Shown piece by piece: positions 44,922 through 56,560 of a DNA stretch of 64,000 bases. The position numbers and the translations under genes are program-made. Within the stretch, counting starts at the first letter, position 1, and every line of letters starts with the position of its first letter. Below the pieces are notes generated by a model. It ran no database searches. It was given only the letters and a program-made list of their open reading frames with translations, and had not been told where the DNA came from. The stretch is from Hemerocallis citrina. Its lineage: Eukaryota; Streptophyta; Magnoliopsida; Asparagales; Asphodelaceae. The stretch lies in assembly GCA_017893485.1 (NCBI GenBank), contig CM030361.1, positions 140,944,461 through 141,008,460 of the forward strand, in the 5' to 3' direction.

Positions 44922-47618
44922 ATCCCTAGTCTCTCTCTCTTGGTGTTCTCTTGTGGCCGCAAGCCACTATTGTCATCATCCCTCTTGGATCATCTCTCTT
45001 TCGGTGGAATTGTTCGTGTGTAGATTTTCGCTCAAGTTTGCTTGGATTCATTAGTTCGTGGATTTTCATTCATGGGTTTTTTTCATTGTCGGGAATCCAT
45101 TCTCGTTACTTGATTTTCGTCGTTCTTCATCTTCGGTTAAGGCAAGTAACTTGTACTTTAATTCATTGGTTTGATACAAGTCAAAAAGTTCACCTATAGT
45201 GTGGTTGGGTCTAGAGACAACCAAAAATTGTGTTTTCCTTGATGGGTTTTGTCTCTATTGTGATAATTTGGCCATAGATGACTTATGACACAAATCTTGA
45301 TAGGAGATAACCTAGGAATTGCCCAAATCTTGATTTTGAACCATGTATATGAGTATTTGTGTGAATTTGTGTTTTGATTGATACCCATGTGAAATAATAT
45401 GTATGGACATGTTAGTAACCCTAATCATGATGTTTAGATGTTTGCTAGGTTGTATTTCAAGTTTGGATGTGTTTGGATCAATATTCTTGAAGTTACGATG
45501 TTCTAGATTTGAAGTGTGAAATATGTATTTACTGGGTGTTCTGTTTTGATTGTTGTTTTCGTCCATGCTAAAGTCAGTATTTGAATTCCTGTATAAAAGA
45601 TGGATTTTAGATAATTTTGTCTATTTTCAAACCCCACTGGTTTTGCTTGGTTTGGATTTCGTATGACTGAGTTATATGTGTTTTGGTACAGACGTGTCCT
45701 TCAATTCCAGATTCTGTTTTGAGTTAATTTTGTTAACAAATTATTTTCAAGAACTATTCTATACATAATATCTTCATCTAATATTTTGCTCAGTGTTTCC
45801 TTATGATATTAGGGACTATCCAGATTTTTGGTGAATTTTAAAGATAAGTTTTATGTGGTGTTTCATGCTCTTTTCTAAAATCTACTCAAGTTGTATTTTG
45901 CTTACTGTTTAGTAAAGAATCCTATTTTAACTATAACTCCTTATACTGTATAAAAATTATTAGTGTAATATGAAAGTTAGTAAAATCTATCTATTTTCAT
46001 CTCCTTTTGGCGGAATTGGATTTCGATTCACTGGTTGCGAGATATCTTAGTTTTCGTACAGCAGTGCTGAGATTTCCAAATTCGTTAAACTATGTTTTTT
46101 TTGATGCTTTGGTATTTTTGGTGACTGATCTATACTTACTAGAATACTATAAAACTTGTTATTTTGATTCTAGACATATAGGGGATTACTCCAGATTTTT
46201 CGTGGATTTATTTAATGTGTTTTCATGCCGTTTTTATGCTCTTGAATTCATTTTCCTGATTTCTGACTGAACATGTTTTCTGACTTCGTACTTGTTTTGA
46301 GTTAAGATGTTGTGAATTACTGTATGGCTTAATTATATGCATTGGCGTGTGGATGTCTAGTTTCCAGATCCTTTGACGGATCTAGGTTTGCATTTCTGTA
46401 CAAACCAGAATCACTATTTTAGTACTGATTGGTCATGTTGTCCTGATTATGAACATACACTGTTTTACTCGATTTTGTAACTGCATACTAACTGTGCACG
46501 CTGATTTGTTTCCCTGTACCTTATACTGATTATACCATGTTAATTTGACCTTATTTCGAACACATTCATAGCTGTTTGATAACTATAATAAAAGTAACCA
46601 AGCCGGGGTTTAAGGGAAGATCTAGTAGTGGATAATATAGAAACGTGTACTTGGAAGGGATTTAGTGTTCCATACTGTTACTGTTACTGTTACTGTTACT
46701 GTTTTCTGACCCTGTCTACATTACTTCTTATGTAAGAAGGTGTAGAGTAGAAGAGAACCACTAGGTTCTGACTGTTACTGTTACTACTACTGTTACTGAT
46801 ACCTGAGTACACTGCACCATCATGGTCCACTATGAAATCTTACTAAGCGAAACTGTTTGTTGTAGCAACCATGTTGTATGGGCGGCATGAAGTGCTACCT
46901 AGCTAGTAATACACACAAGACTATAAGAACATAAACTGAGATTGTTAGACTGTTACTGTTATACTGAGACCCTTAGACTGAGACTGTTGGACTGAAACTG
47001 ATATACTGTTATCCTGATTTACTGATATACTAAGCTTACGGTTACTAGAGACAGTTATTTGCCATATGACACTGCCTTTGACATAAAACAATTGTACTGT
47101 TAGGTTACTGTGTTAGTTGATTGCCCTGTTATTAGTTAGTTTTTCCCCATGTGCTTGTATCCTACATTATTTGTGACCCGTGACTTGTAATTTATGGGTA
47201 CTTGTTTTTCTCTTTTCCTCTTTCCTTCATTCATTGAATTGCAAATTTTGGAGAACAGGTTCCAGATGGTATTGGCGAGATGAAGTATTAGTGCTGGATT
47301 TTATCATTATTATTTTTTGTAGTTGCTTGAACAATAATTATATTTATGTATTTGGATTTATTCTTGTATTTGGGCAATGTGATCCATGATTATTTGTGTA
47401 TTTCAGATCATGACTATTTGAGATTAATATATCTTATTTCAAGTATTCTTGTTGGTATTTGGTTCATATGTGCATGTGGTTGACTTTTCTGGCTTCCGAC
47501 TCTGATTATTTTGTGAGATATTGTAAAGATTCTTGAATAGCTTATGGATGATGAAAATCATTCGCTGGGATTTTGTTACGTGCTCGTATTCCGTATTTTT
47601 GGGAAGCGGGGCGTGACA
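44387..47618 (+). repeat. Element F 5' LTR
   Basis: 3232 bp, collinear with the element E LTR but clearly diverged. It contains a (TA)n tract at the TATA position (44870-44918), the hairpin (46366-46383), the CCGGGGTTTAAGG block (46596-46632) and an ACTGTTACTGTTACTG hypervariable tract (about 46670-46810). Confidence 0.92.
44870..44918 (+). repeat. (TA)n microsatellite at the LTR F TATA position
   Basis: About 24 TA units replace the TATATAAATA found at the collinear place in element E LTRs. A CTCTCTCT leader follows as in E. Confidence 0.85.
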
Positions 47619-48105
47619 GGGTTTTTAGTGGTATCAGAGCCCAGGTTCGACTAATGTATTAGTTGCCTAATATATTAGACAAGCTTGGCTCAAACTGGGA
47701 TCTGCACAACATTTCACCAACCATGCATGCATAAATGAATTATTACCAACATTGATCTTGATATTAGTCTTATTCCATTCATTTGATCCCTTCTTATTCG
47801 ATTTCTTTGATTCCTTATTTCTTCCATCTCTTTTAGTCGTTCTCATTTGTTGATTCTTTATTTGGCATTGTTTCGTTCTTTCCGTACCCATATTGTTTTG
47901 ATTCTCTTATTCTTCTTCATTTGTTGACTCATTTTGAGTATCATGTTAGTTATTCCTTTCCTGCTACATTCTCTTCAAATACCGCTTGTGTTCCCTCGTT
48001 CCTCTTCCTTCATATTCGATTCTTTGATTTCTTATTTTCTTTCGTCCCTTGTAGTCGTTCTCCTTTGTTGACTCTTTATTGAGTATAAAATTCATTCTTC
48101 TTCTG

Positions 48106-48107
<2 letters not shown>

Positions 48108-48153
<46 letters not shown>
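48108..48153 (+). repeat. (AT)n microsatellite
   Basis: An uninterrupted AT run of about 46 bases lies next to the Helitron 3' terminus. Confidence 0.9.
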
Positions 48154-48157
<4 letters not shown>

Positions 48158-48161
48158 CATA

Positions 48162-48574
48162 CTAGGTTTGCCCATTGACACGTGCCTACGGCACGTCTTT
48201 GGAATGGTGCACCTTGTTTGATCATATAAAATAGTTTTGAAAGTCTAGCAAATTAATTGAAGTAGGAAACATAAATCAAAAAACATATCATATGATTTTT
48301 TGAATTTTTTTTAAAGTTTTAAATTTTAAATTTTTTTAGTTTTTAAATTTTTTATTTTCTTAATTTTTTGAATAAAAGATGGATGGAAAGAGACAGAGAG
48401 AGAGAGAGAAATAAGAAAAATGTAGGAGTTATTTTGGGTGGGGAATTTGAATTTGAGTTTTGGGGGGGACTTTTGGAGGGAAAATATGTTTTGTAAGATT
48501 AGATCTGGACCTTTAATTTTTGGGGGATTGAAGGAGAGCCACTTGATAGCTTTCTTTGTGTTTTATTATATAGA
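48162..48574 (-). mobile_element. Non-autonomous Helitron, copy 3
   Basis: 413 bp with the same minus-strand TCTATATAATAAAA start and hairpin-then-CTAG end as the copies at 29345 and 31476, and A/T flanks (48161 and 48575). The hairpin stem is perfect. It contains a GA run and no ORF. Confidence 0.82.
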
Positions 48575-48769
48575 TATTCGAATATTTTGAGTATTTCGAT
48601 TATTATTTGTTATATTTTGGATCTTCTATAAAATTGTTTTCTAAAACGAAATTTTCGTTATTTCGAATAACTATGTATTTTAATATCACAAATTTCTACT
48701 TCGTACTTAAATTGAGCAATCAATATCTAAGTACGCATGGAAGATCGCATCATTTCGTTCAACGTTTTG

Positions 48770-48958
48770 TTGCAACTGGATGTCGGGATGGCAAACATGT
48801 AACTAGACGTCAATGGAGGCAAATTGCAACTGGATATCGGGAAGGCAAAATGTGCAACCGAATATCCAGATGGTAACCTGCAACCTGCTGTCGTGGAGGC
48901 AAATCTGCAACTTGATGTCGAGAAGGCAAGTCTACAGATGGATATAAATGAGGCGAAC
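48770..48958 (+). repeat. 27-bp tandem repeat, 7 units, coding-frame periodic
   Basis: Exactly seven 27-base units without indels. Read from 48770 they give nine-residue repeats: LQLDVGMAN, LQLDIGKAK, LQPAVVEAN, LQLDVEKAS and LQMDINEAN, plus two diverged units (one with a stop at 48800). The consensus is about LQLDVxEAN. The only frame open across several units starts at 48824 and ends at 49078. The host protein, if any, is unknown. Confidence 0.8.
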
Positions 48959-48976
48959 CCACATCAAAGAATTTTT

Positions 48977-49164
48977 ACTATTATTATTATTGTTTTCCTT
49001 ATTATTAGTATTATTGTTATTTTTGTTATTACTATTACTATTATTATTATTGTATTTTTCTTACTATTTTGTTTTTGATGTTGATATTGAATTGCTTTCA
49101 CCAAAATGATGAACCCCAAATTATTTTCTGTCTTGTATTATTATCCTTATCAGTATTGTTAACA

Positions 49165-49198
<34 letters not shown>

Positions 49199-49290
49199 TT
49201 TACCAGTATGTTTATGATTATTATTATTATTATTATTATTATTGTCATTATTATTTTATTATTATTATGTGTTGATTTTTGTATTATTAA
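48977..49290 (+). repeat. ATT/TTA-rich microsatellite region
   Basis: Long runs of TTA/ATT triplets (best at 49170-49200 and 49217-49270), interrupted by short unique sequence. Confidence 0.85.
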
Positions 49291-49837
49291 TATTATTTTT
49301 GTTAATGCCCATTAGTTTTGACCTAATTATTTAAATTAAAGCCCTCCTCTAAATCCCAATTTTAATCGGGTGTCTCATTCTTTTCTTCCTGCTCGGATCG
49401 TCGCTTGTTGTCGCGTGGTCTACAACGACTTGTCTGCAGCTTGGAACGTCACCATCAGAGTGGCGTAGCGGAAGCATGGTGGGCCCATAACCCACAGGTC
49501 CCAAGATCATATTGTTGCTTCTCCTTCCTTGCATTGTTTTGATTTCTCCTATCTCTTGCAATTGTTCTCATCCATTGACTTATTGTTTGATTCAATTCTT
49601 CTCTGTCTTTTCTCTCTCTTAGATTTTAGTTCTGCCGACTCCCTTATTGCTTTGTTATCTGGTGTTGATTCTTTCCTTTTTGATACTGTTTATTCTCTTT
49701 CTGCGTTCCATTTAATCCCATTGTTCTCTCCTTCCTTCTATTTCTGGTTTTGCCCCTGCTTTGTTCCTTTCCCTTTAGCCCTCTGCTTTGTTACCCTTTC
49801 CCAAGTTTGTTTGTTTTTGCCTTGTCCTATGTACCGC

Positions 49838-49967
49838 CTGGCTTCCGACTCTGATTATTTTGTTAGATATTGTAAAGATTCTTGAACAGCTTATGGATGA
49901 TAAAAATCATTCGCTGGGCTTTTGTTATGTGCTCGTATTCCGTATTTTTGGGAAGTGGGGCGTGACA
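49838..49967 (+). repeat. Element F 3' LTR remnant
   Basis: 130 bases from CTGGCTTCCGACTCTGATT to CGTGACA match 47488-47618. The rest of this LTR is missing, and the deletion breakpoint is at 49838. Confidence 0.85.
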
Positions 49968-49972
49968 ACCAG

Positions 49973-50530
49973 TGTGCTGGGATGATATTTGTGAGAGAAA
50001 GTTGTTGGGTCTAGAGTTGATCACCAAGACATTGGATGTTGTGGTTCAGATCAGGAAGCACTTACAGACAGCTCAGGACAGGCAGAAGCGGTGGGCTGAT
50101 GTTCATCGTAGGGCTTTGGAGTTTGGTGTTGGTGACCATGTTTTCCTCAAGGTATCGCCGTGGCGCGGTGTCATTCAGTTCGGTGGCGGGGGCAAGCTTA
50201 GCCCGAAGTTTAATGGACCGTTTGAGATTTTGGAGCGAGTAAGCAAGATGGCCTATCGTCTTGCGTTGCCGCTAGATTTATCAGGAGTGCACGATGTTTT
50301 CCATGTCTCACAACTCAGGAGATATATCCGAGATGAGAGCCACGTGATCGACTATTCTGAGTTGACCGTTCGGCTGGATTTGACTTGTGAGATTCTGCCA
50401 GTTGCTATTGTGGATCGGCAGGAGAAAGTGCTTAAGAACAAGGTCATCAAGCTGGTTCGTGTTGCTTGGAATCCTCACTCGCCTGGTGGGTCGACTTGGG
50501 AGTTGGAGGAGGAAATTCAGCAGAAATTTT
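49973..50530 (+). pseudogene. Element E integrase C-terminus with chromodomain-like tail
   Basis: The frame resumes with CWDDICERKLLGLELI and includes VGDHVFLKVSPWRGVI, KLSPKFNGPFEILERV and VHDVFHVSQLRRYI, the GPY/F region of integrase. The tail EKVLKNKVIKLVRVAW and STWELEEE is the Tekay/Del chromodomain-like end. This part is free of stops from 49972. A Cys/Phe-rich extension runs to about 50646, but the conserved protein ends near 50530. Confidence 0.92.
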
Positions 50531-50649
50531 CTTATTTGTTTGAGAAGTTTGTTTTGGTTTTGTTTTGTCTTTTTCTTTGTTTTGGGGTTACCCTATGTAT
50601 CTTTCTTTTGAATTTTGAGGAAGAAATTTTTCTGTTAGGTGGGTAGGAT
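50531..50649 (+). other. Element E 3' end with polypurine tract
   Basis: GAGGAAGAAA and AGGTGGGTAGGA lie before the 3' LTR; the second, at about 50637-50648, is the likely polypurine tract. Confidence 0.55.
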
Positions 50650-53600
50650 TGTAACCCCTGTTTTTCATTTTATGTATTTTGGAGTGTATTTTTCATTTTT
50701 GGGTATTTTATCTCTCTTGTATTTTTCTGAACCGTATATTGGATTTATTTTCAATATATATCCTTTTTATTTCATTTTGAGCTCCTTGTGTTGTTTGTTC
50801 GTCATTTTGTTCGTTATTCGTCATTTTGATTCTTTTTCTCATTTTCTTGGCCGCGTTCTCATTATTTTGCAATTTTGGTGTTGTGATGGTATTTTTGGTG
50901 GTGATTTCCCAAACCTATGACTTTGACTCCAAATAAGATTTTTCAAGAGCCATATAATTCACTGTAAATTGTATTCCCAATTGTTATTTACCCAATACCC
51001 ATTACCCATTTGTTTACCTACTGCTACCTACTAATACCCACAACCCATTAATCCACTTTTACCTCCTATATAAATACCCAAATCCCCCTAATTCAAAACC
51101 CTAAACCTAATCTCTCTCTCCCTCTCCTCTTCAATCCTGGCCCTCTCTCTCCCTTCCTTGTGTTGCTCCCGGCCTGCATCCCCACAAACCGAGCCCCTCC
51201 ATCCACATACACCGGCCACCATCCCCTTGGCCGACAACCCTCCTACACCCCAACTCCGGCCATCGCACACATCCCCTACAAAACCCGACCACCTTCATCC
51301 CTTCCTTGGATTGCCGACACCACCAAAGCACCACCATCACCAACTACCATTCAATCATCTTCTCTTTGTGGTTTCTCAAAGAGGGTATTGGCCACTTTGT
51401 TCGTTGCTTCAAAGGAGATCGTTCGTGGGTGGATTATGTTCGTTGGGCATGGATTCGTTGCGTGTAGCGGATTCTGTTCGTGGGTTTCTCTTCTCTTCGC
51501 GTTTGGATCGTTTTTCATCCCCTAACCAAGGCAAGTAACTTGTACTTCAATTCACTGGTTTGATACAAGTCAAAAGGTTCACCTATAGTGTAGTTGGGTC
51601 TAGAGACAACGAAAGATTGTGTTTTTCTTGGTGGGTTTTGTCTCTATTGTGATAATTTGGCTATAGATGACTTATGACACCAATCTTAATAGGAGATAAC
51701 CTAGGATTGCCCAACATCTTGATTTTTGGTCATGTATGTGCATATTGGTGTGAAATTGTGTTTGGATGAATACCCATGTGAAATAATAGGTATGGACATG
51801 TTAGTAAACCTAAATCATGTTGTTTAGATGCTTGGTAGGTTGTATTTCAAGTTTGGATGTGTTTGAATCAATATTCTTGAAGTTATGATGTTCTTGATTA
51901 GAAGTGTGAAATCTGTATTTACTGGGTATTCTGTTTTGATTGTTGTTTTCGTCCATGTACAGCCAGTATATTGATTCCTGTATAAAAGATGAATTTTAGA
52001 TAATTTTGTATATTTTCAAACCCCACTGGTTTTGCTTGATTTGGATTTTGTATGACTGAGTTATGACTATTTTAGTACAGAGGTATCGATCTATTCCAGA
52101 TTCAGTTTTTGGTTGATTTTGTTAACAAACTATTTTCAATAACGATTTTATACATATTATCTTGATCTAATATTTTGGTCAGGGTTTCTTTATGATATTA
52201 GGGACTACCCAAAATTTTGATGAATTTTATTGATAAGTTTTATGTGGTGTTTTATGCTCTTTTCTAAAATCTTCTCATGTTGTATTTTGCTCGTTGTTCA
52301 GTAAAGAATCATATTTTCACTATGATTCCTTATACTGTATGAAAATTCTTTGTGAAATGTGAAAGTTATTAAAATCTATCCATTTTCATACCCTTTTGAC
52401 GGAATTGGATTTCGATTCACTGGTCGCGAGATATCTTAGTTTTCGTACAGCAGTGTTGAGATTTCTAGATTCGTTAAATTCTGTTTTCTTGATGATTTGG
52501 TAATTTTGATGACTGGTCTATACTTACTGGAATTTTATAAAACTTTTTATTTTGATTCTAGACATATAGGGGATTACCCCATATTTTTCGTGGATTTATT
52601 CAATGTGTTTTCATGCTGTTTTCTTGTTCTGGAAGTTGTTTTCCTGATTTCTGGCTGAACCTAAATTCTGTATTCAAATTAGTTTTGAGCTGTGTTGTTG
52701 TTAACTAGTATGTGACTTATTTATACTCATTGGATTTGTGTGGATGTCTAGTTTCCAGATCCTTCGACGGATCTAGGTTTTCATTTCTGTAGAGATGGGA
52801 TTCACTGTTTTAGTACTGATCTGTCATGCTGTCCTGATTATGAACATACACTGTTTTGCTCGTTTATGTGAATGTATATCATCCATGATTTTTTATATTC
52901 GTTTCCCTGAACCTAATACTAATTATGCCATGTTAGTTTGACACTATTCCGTACACACTCATGCCTGTTTGATAACAATAATAAAAGTAACCAAGCCGGG
53001 GTTTAAGGGAAAGATCTAGTAGTGGAAAATATAGAAACGTGTACTTGGAAGATGACTAGTGTCCTGCCTGCCAGTTACTTGTTCATGACTACATGATTCA
53101 CGATCCTGTTATCTGTAACTGATTGCATGCTTCCCTATAGGAAGATGTACACAGAAGATAACCACTAGGTTATACCTATTTCCTGTACCTAACTACATAC
53201 TTTCCTCAGGAAGGTGTACTCAGAAGAGAACCACTAGGTTCTACCTGTTCTTGTTTCCTGTACCTAAGTACACTGCCCTATGGACTCCACTATGAAATCT
53301 AAAGCGAAACTGTTTTGTTGTAGCAACCATGTATGGTGGGATGCATGAAGTGCTACCTAGATAGTAATATAACAAAATTTGACATGGCATAACCTGATAC
53401 CTGTTTACCTGATACATGATTACCTGTTACTTGTATACCTGTTACCTGATTATCCTGTTACCTGATTATATGTTTACATGTTAACCTGATTACCTGGTAC
53501 TTGATACATGTTTACCTGTTTACCTATTTACTTGTCAAAACCTATTTACTTGACATTTGACACATGTTACCTGTACCTGTTAGTATATCAAGTTGCTAGT

Positions 53601-54101
53601 TAGTTTCCTCATGTGCTTGTATCATACATTGTTTGTGAACCGCTACTTGCAATTGATGGGTACTTGTTTCCTTCTTTTTCCCTTTTTCCTGCAAATTTAC
53701 ATATTGCAGATCAGGTTGGTCAGCTGCTAGATGGTAATGGCGAGAGGATGTATTAAGTTGGAAATTTCTGCTTTATGATTATAATTAGTTGTTGATTGAA
53801 CTTGAATAAAAGTGTATTTGGTTATTTGGATATTATTTGTATTTGGGCGATGTGACCCAAGATATTTGTTTTCTCCAGACTCTGATTTATTTGAGAATAT
53901 TGTATTTGGATTCAAGTAAATTCCTATTGGTAATTTGTTGCAATTATGAATGAATGGTTGTGCCTTTTGCTTCCGACTCTGATTATATTTTGTAATGTGT
54001 TGTAAATATTCTGAAACAGCTTAAGGATGATGAAAATCATTCGCTGGGCTTTTGTTATGTATCCGTATTTCGTATTCCTTTTTGGGAAGCAGGACGTGAC
54101 A
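50650..54101 (+). repeat. Element E 3' LTR
   Basis: TGTAACCCCTG to GGACGTGACA, collinear with the 5' LTR and similar throughout. Hairpin at 52757-52774, conserved block at 52989-53025, hypervariable ACCTG tract at 53385-53585. Confidence 0.95.
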
Positions 54102-54857
54102 ACCTTCCTGGCCACACTGAAGGGGCCGGTTTGGGAATGGTACTCTCGGCTTGCATCGGCATCTATCTTCTCCTTCGACCAGTTCGAGGGTCTCTTCCTC
54201 ACGCATTTCATGAGCAGTCAGCGCACCGTGAAGACGAGTGACACCCTATTGTTCCTCAGCCAAATGAAAGGCGAACGACTAAGGGATTATGTCAAATGTT
54301 TCACAGCAGTGGCTAGGTCCATTGCTTCTCTGGAACCCTCGGTCGCCACCATTGCCTTCTAGTCCAACGTTCTCAATGTCGACCTCAGGGTGTCTCTCCC
54401 CAAGAAGCCCCCTCGGAACTTCTTAGAGCTCCCACTTCGGAGCGAGAAGTACATCCGAGCGGAAGAAGCCGTCCGCCGCCCCACCTTCGAGGCCTCATCT
54501 TCCGGGAACAAGCGGAAGGGTGCAGAAGAAGAGGAGCTAAGAAGCTTCAAAAGGACAATGGGGGTCAGCGGCATCCTTCTCCTCGGTTCGAGAAATTCAC
54601 TCCGCTTAACGCGAGTGTACCTGCCATCCTCATGGAGATAGGGAACGATGGCCTCCTACCGCCTCCCCCAAGGATGAATACTCCGACAAAGAAGAGGGAT
54701 CAGAGTAAGTGGTGTCGTTTCCATCGGGACCACGGTCACGACACAAATGAATGTAGGGCCTTGAAGGATGAAATCGAAGCCCTCATTCAGCGAGAGAAAC
54801 TCAACCGGTTCGTAAAAAGTGATCGAGCCGATCCTCCCCCGCCGCCTCGGGGGGGCT
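54102..54857 (+). pseudogene. Element D gag, C-terminal part
   Basis: The frame resumes with ATLKGPVWEWYSRL, FDQFEGLFLTHFMSS and GERLRDYVKCF. A TAG at 54360 and a frame change lead to a nucleocapsid segment WCRFHRDHGHDTNEC (about 54709-54753) followed by RALKDEIEALIQ, typical of Tat gag. It ends in a Pro-rich linker (PPPPPRGG) and overlaps the protease frame. Confidence 0.88.
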
Positions 54858-55560
54858 AACAAGAGAAATGAGCAGTGCACCAAGACTCCGGAGGCCGAAG
54901 GAGAGGGCATCTTGCACCTGATACACGGGGGCCCAATGGGGGGAGATTCCAACTCCTCCCGAAAAGCTTTCGTAAGGGAGGTTAACTCCGTGCAAAGCCA
55001 TCCTCCCCCAAAGGGCCTCGGAGTCCTGGTAATGTTCTCCAATCGGGACCTGGAGGGCATCCCGACGCCCCACTGCGATGCCCTCGTCATCAATTTCCGC
55101 ATGGTGAACTTCGAAGTTCGTGGCGTCTTGGAAGATAACGGCAGCTCCATCAACATCCTTTTCTTGGAAGCCTTTAAAGGCCTCCCGCTGTCTAGAGACT
55201 GGGTCAAGCCTGCGGGCTACACTCTCCACGAGTTCACAGGGGCCCCGATTACGGTCGAGGGAATTATAACCCTCGACGTAACGGCTGGAAAGGCGCTGAT
55301 AACTCTCACGGAGCAAATGGAATTCATGGTGGTCGACGTCAAGGCCGCCTATAATGTTATCCTGGGTAGACCAGGTTTGGCCGTGCTCCAAGCCATCCAT
55401 TTAGCCTACCACATGAAGATAAAGTTCCCCACCCCCTCAGGAGTGGGAGAAGTGAGAGGGAGCCAAGAAGCAGCTCAGAAGTACTATATGACCTCGATGG
55501 GGGGTCTGGTTCTCTCTTTGGAAGCTCTCGAACTTTCTCAGGAAGGCGGCCAAACTATCT
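54819..55560 (+). pseudogene. Element D protease
   Basis: An open frame runs from 54819 to 55787. The protease region has HCDALVINFRMVNFEVRGV and EDNGSSINILF, where D-x-G-S-S carries the catalytic Asp. It continues to YNVILGRPGLAVLQAI and HMKIKFPTPSG. Related elements often show DTGSS or DGGSS; here it is DNGSS. A stretch of uncertain function links it to the RT. Confidence 0.85.
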
Positions 55561-56560
55561 CCGAGCCCGTGGACGAATTGGAGGAAGTGGCCTTCTCCGA
55601 AGAAGACACCACTAAGACGTTCCGTGTCAGCAAAGCTCTCTCCCCCTCCGTGAAGCAAGATATCTCCCGGTGTATACGGGAGAATCGCGACCTCTTCGCA
55701 TGGACTGCAGTAGACATGCCCGGGATCTCGGAAGAACTCTCAATGCACCATCTGAGCGTCACCCCTGGGGTCAAGCCTGTCCAGTAGAAGAGGCGAAAGT
55801 TTGCCCCCGAGAGGCAACAAGCAATTAAGGAGGAGGTTGAGAAACTCCTCAACGCCCACTTTATTTAGGAGGTGAACTACCCTGAGTGGCGCTCCAACGT
55901 GGTAATGGTCAAGAAAGCCAAAGGAAGTTAGAGGATATGCAATGACTTTACTGATCTCAACAAGGCGTGCCCGAAGGACCCCTTTCCTTTTCCCAGCATC
56001 GACGCCCTGATCAATGCGACTTCCGGGCACGAGCTCCTCAGCTTTATGGATGCCTTCTTAGGATACAACCAAATCAGGATGTTCCCTCCGGACATCCCGA
56101 AGACCTCGTTCGTGACGGACCAAGACCTCTACTGCTACTGTGTTATGCCATTCGGCTTGAAAAATGCAGGGCTACCTATCAGTGCTTGGTGAACAAGGTC
56201 TTCCGAGATCAGATTGGCCAAAATATGGAGGTCTACGTCAATGACATGTTGTTCAAGAGCACTCAAGGGCAGGAGCACACCCTCGACATTCAAGAAGCTT
56301 TCAAGGTGCTCAGGAGGCACAATATGAGACTAAATCCGAACAAGTATGCGTTTGGTGCCTCATCGGGCAAATTTCAAGAGTTTATAGTTAGCCAGAGGGG
56401 CATAGAGGCCAACCCCAAAAAGATCCAAGTCATTCTTAAAATGGCTCCCCCCTCCAACGTCAAAGAGGTGCAGAGGCTTACGGGGCACCTAGCCGCAATC
56501 GAGCGATTCCTCTCCAAGTCCAGGGAAAAGTGCCTCCCCTTCTTTAAAGCCGTCAGGGGG
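55561..56560 (+). pseudogene. Element D reverse transcriptase (broken)
   Basis: IRENRDLFAWTAVDMPGI precedes the RT. Stops at 55785 (Gln expected), near 55866 and near 55930 (Trp expected) split the fingers region; NDFTDLNKACPKDPFPFP and FMDAFLGYNQI follow. A frameshift near 56168 precedes the active site, which reads YVNDML (about 56230-56250) where the family has YVDD. Asn in place of the catalytic Asp means that this RT could not work even without the stops. Confidence 0.87.

Larger units (their letters stand above)
47619..49837 (+). other. Element F internal region, non-coding
   Basis: It begins with the Met primer site TGGTATCAGAGC (47629-47640, perfect). T-rich sequence follows with repeated TTCTTATTCGATTTCTTTGA-like motifs (47780-48100 and again 49530-49620). 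An (AT)n run is at 48108-48153, a Helitron at 48162-48574, a 27-bp repeat at 48770-48958 and ATT/TTA runs at 48977-49290. No gag or pol similarity is seen. Confidence 0.7.
44387..49967 (+). mobile_element. Element F: internally deleted Tekay relative nested in E integrase
   Basis: The 5581-bp insertion starts TGTAACCCC and ends CGTGACA, with duplication ACCAG at 44382-44386 and 49968-49972. Excising it restores RCRTPVCWDD in the integrase. It has a full 5' LTR and a perfect Met primer site but no gag or pol, and only the last 130 bases of a 3' LTR. The internal 2.2 kb holds T-rich sequence, microsatellites, a Helitron and a 27-bp tandem repeat. It is a deletion derivative or non-autonomous element. 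Confidence 0.92.
36667..54101 (+). mobile_element. Element E: Tekay/Del-type retrotransposon (split by F)
   Basis: LTRs 36667-40113 (3447 bp) and 50650-54101 (3452 bp), target duplication ACCTT (36662-36666 and 54102-54106) and a Met primer site enclose gag-pol. Removing E restores the element D gag frame exactly. The internal region without F is about 5 kb: gag with two zinc knuckles, PR, RT, RNase H, integrase and a chromodomain-like tail. About ten premature stops inactivate it, many of them TAG where Gln is expected. Two GT-AG intervals interrupt gag/PR. Confidence 0.95.

Noticed and set aside
49529..49985. Phe/Leu/Cys-rich ORFs that could be membrane proteins
   Set aside because: T-rich filler in element F; no start context, and they run into the LTR remnant.
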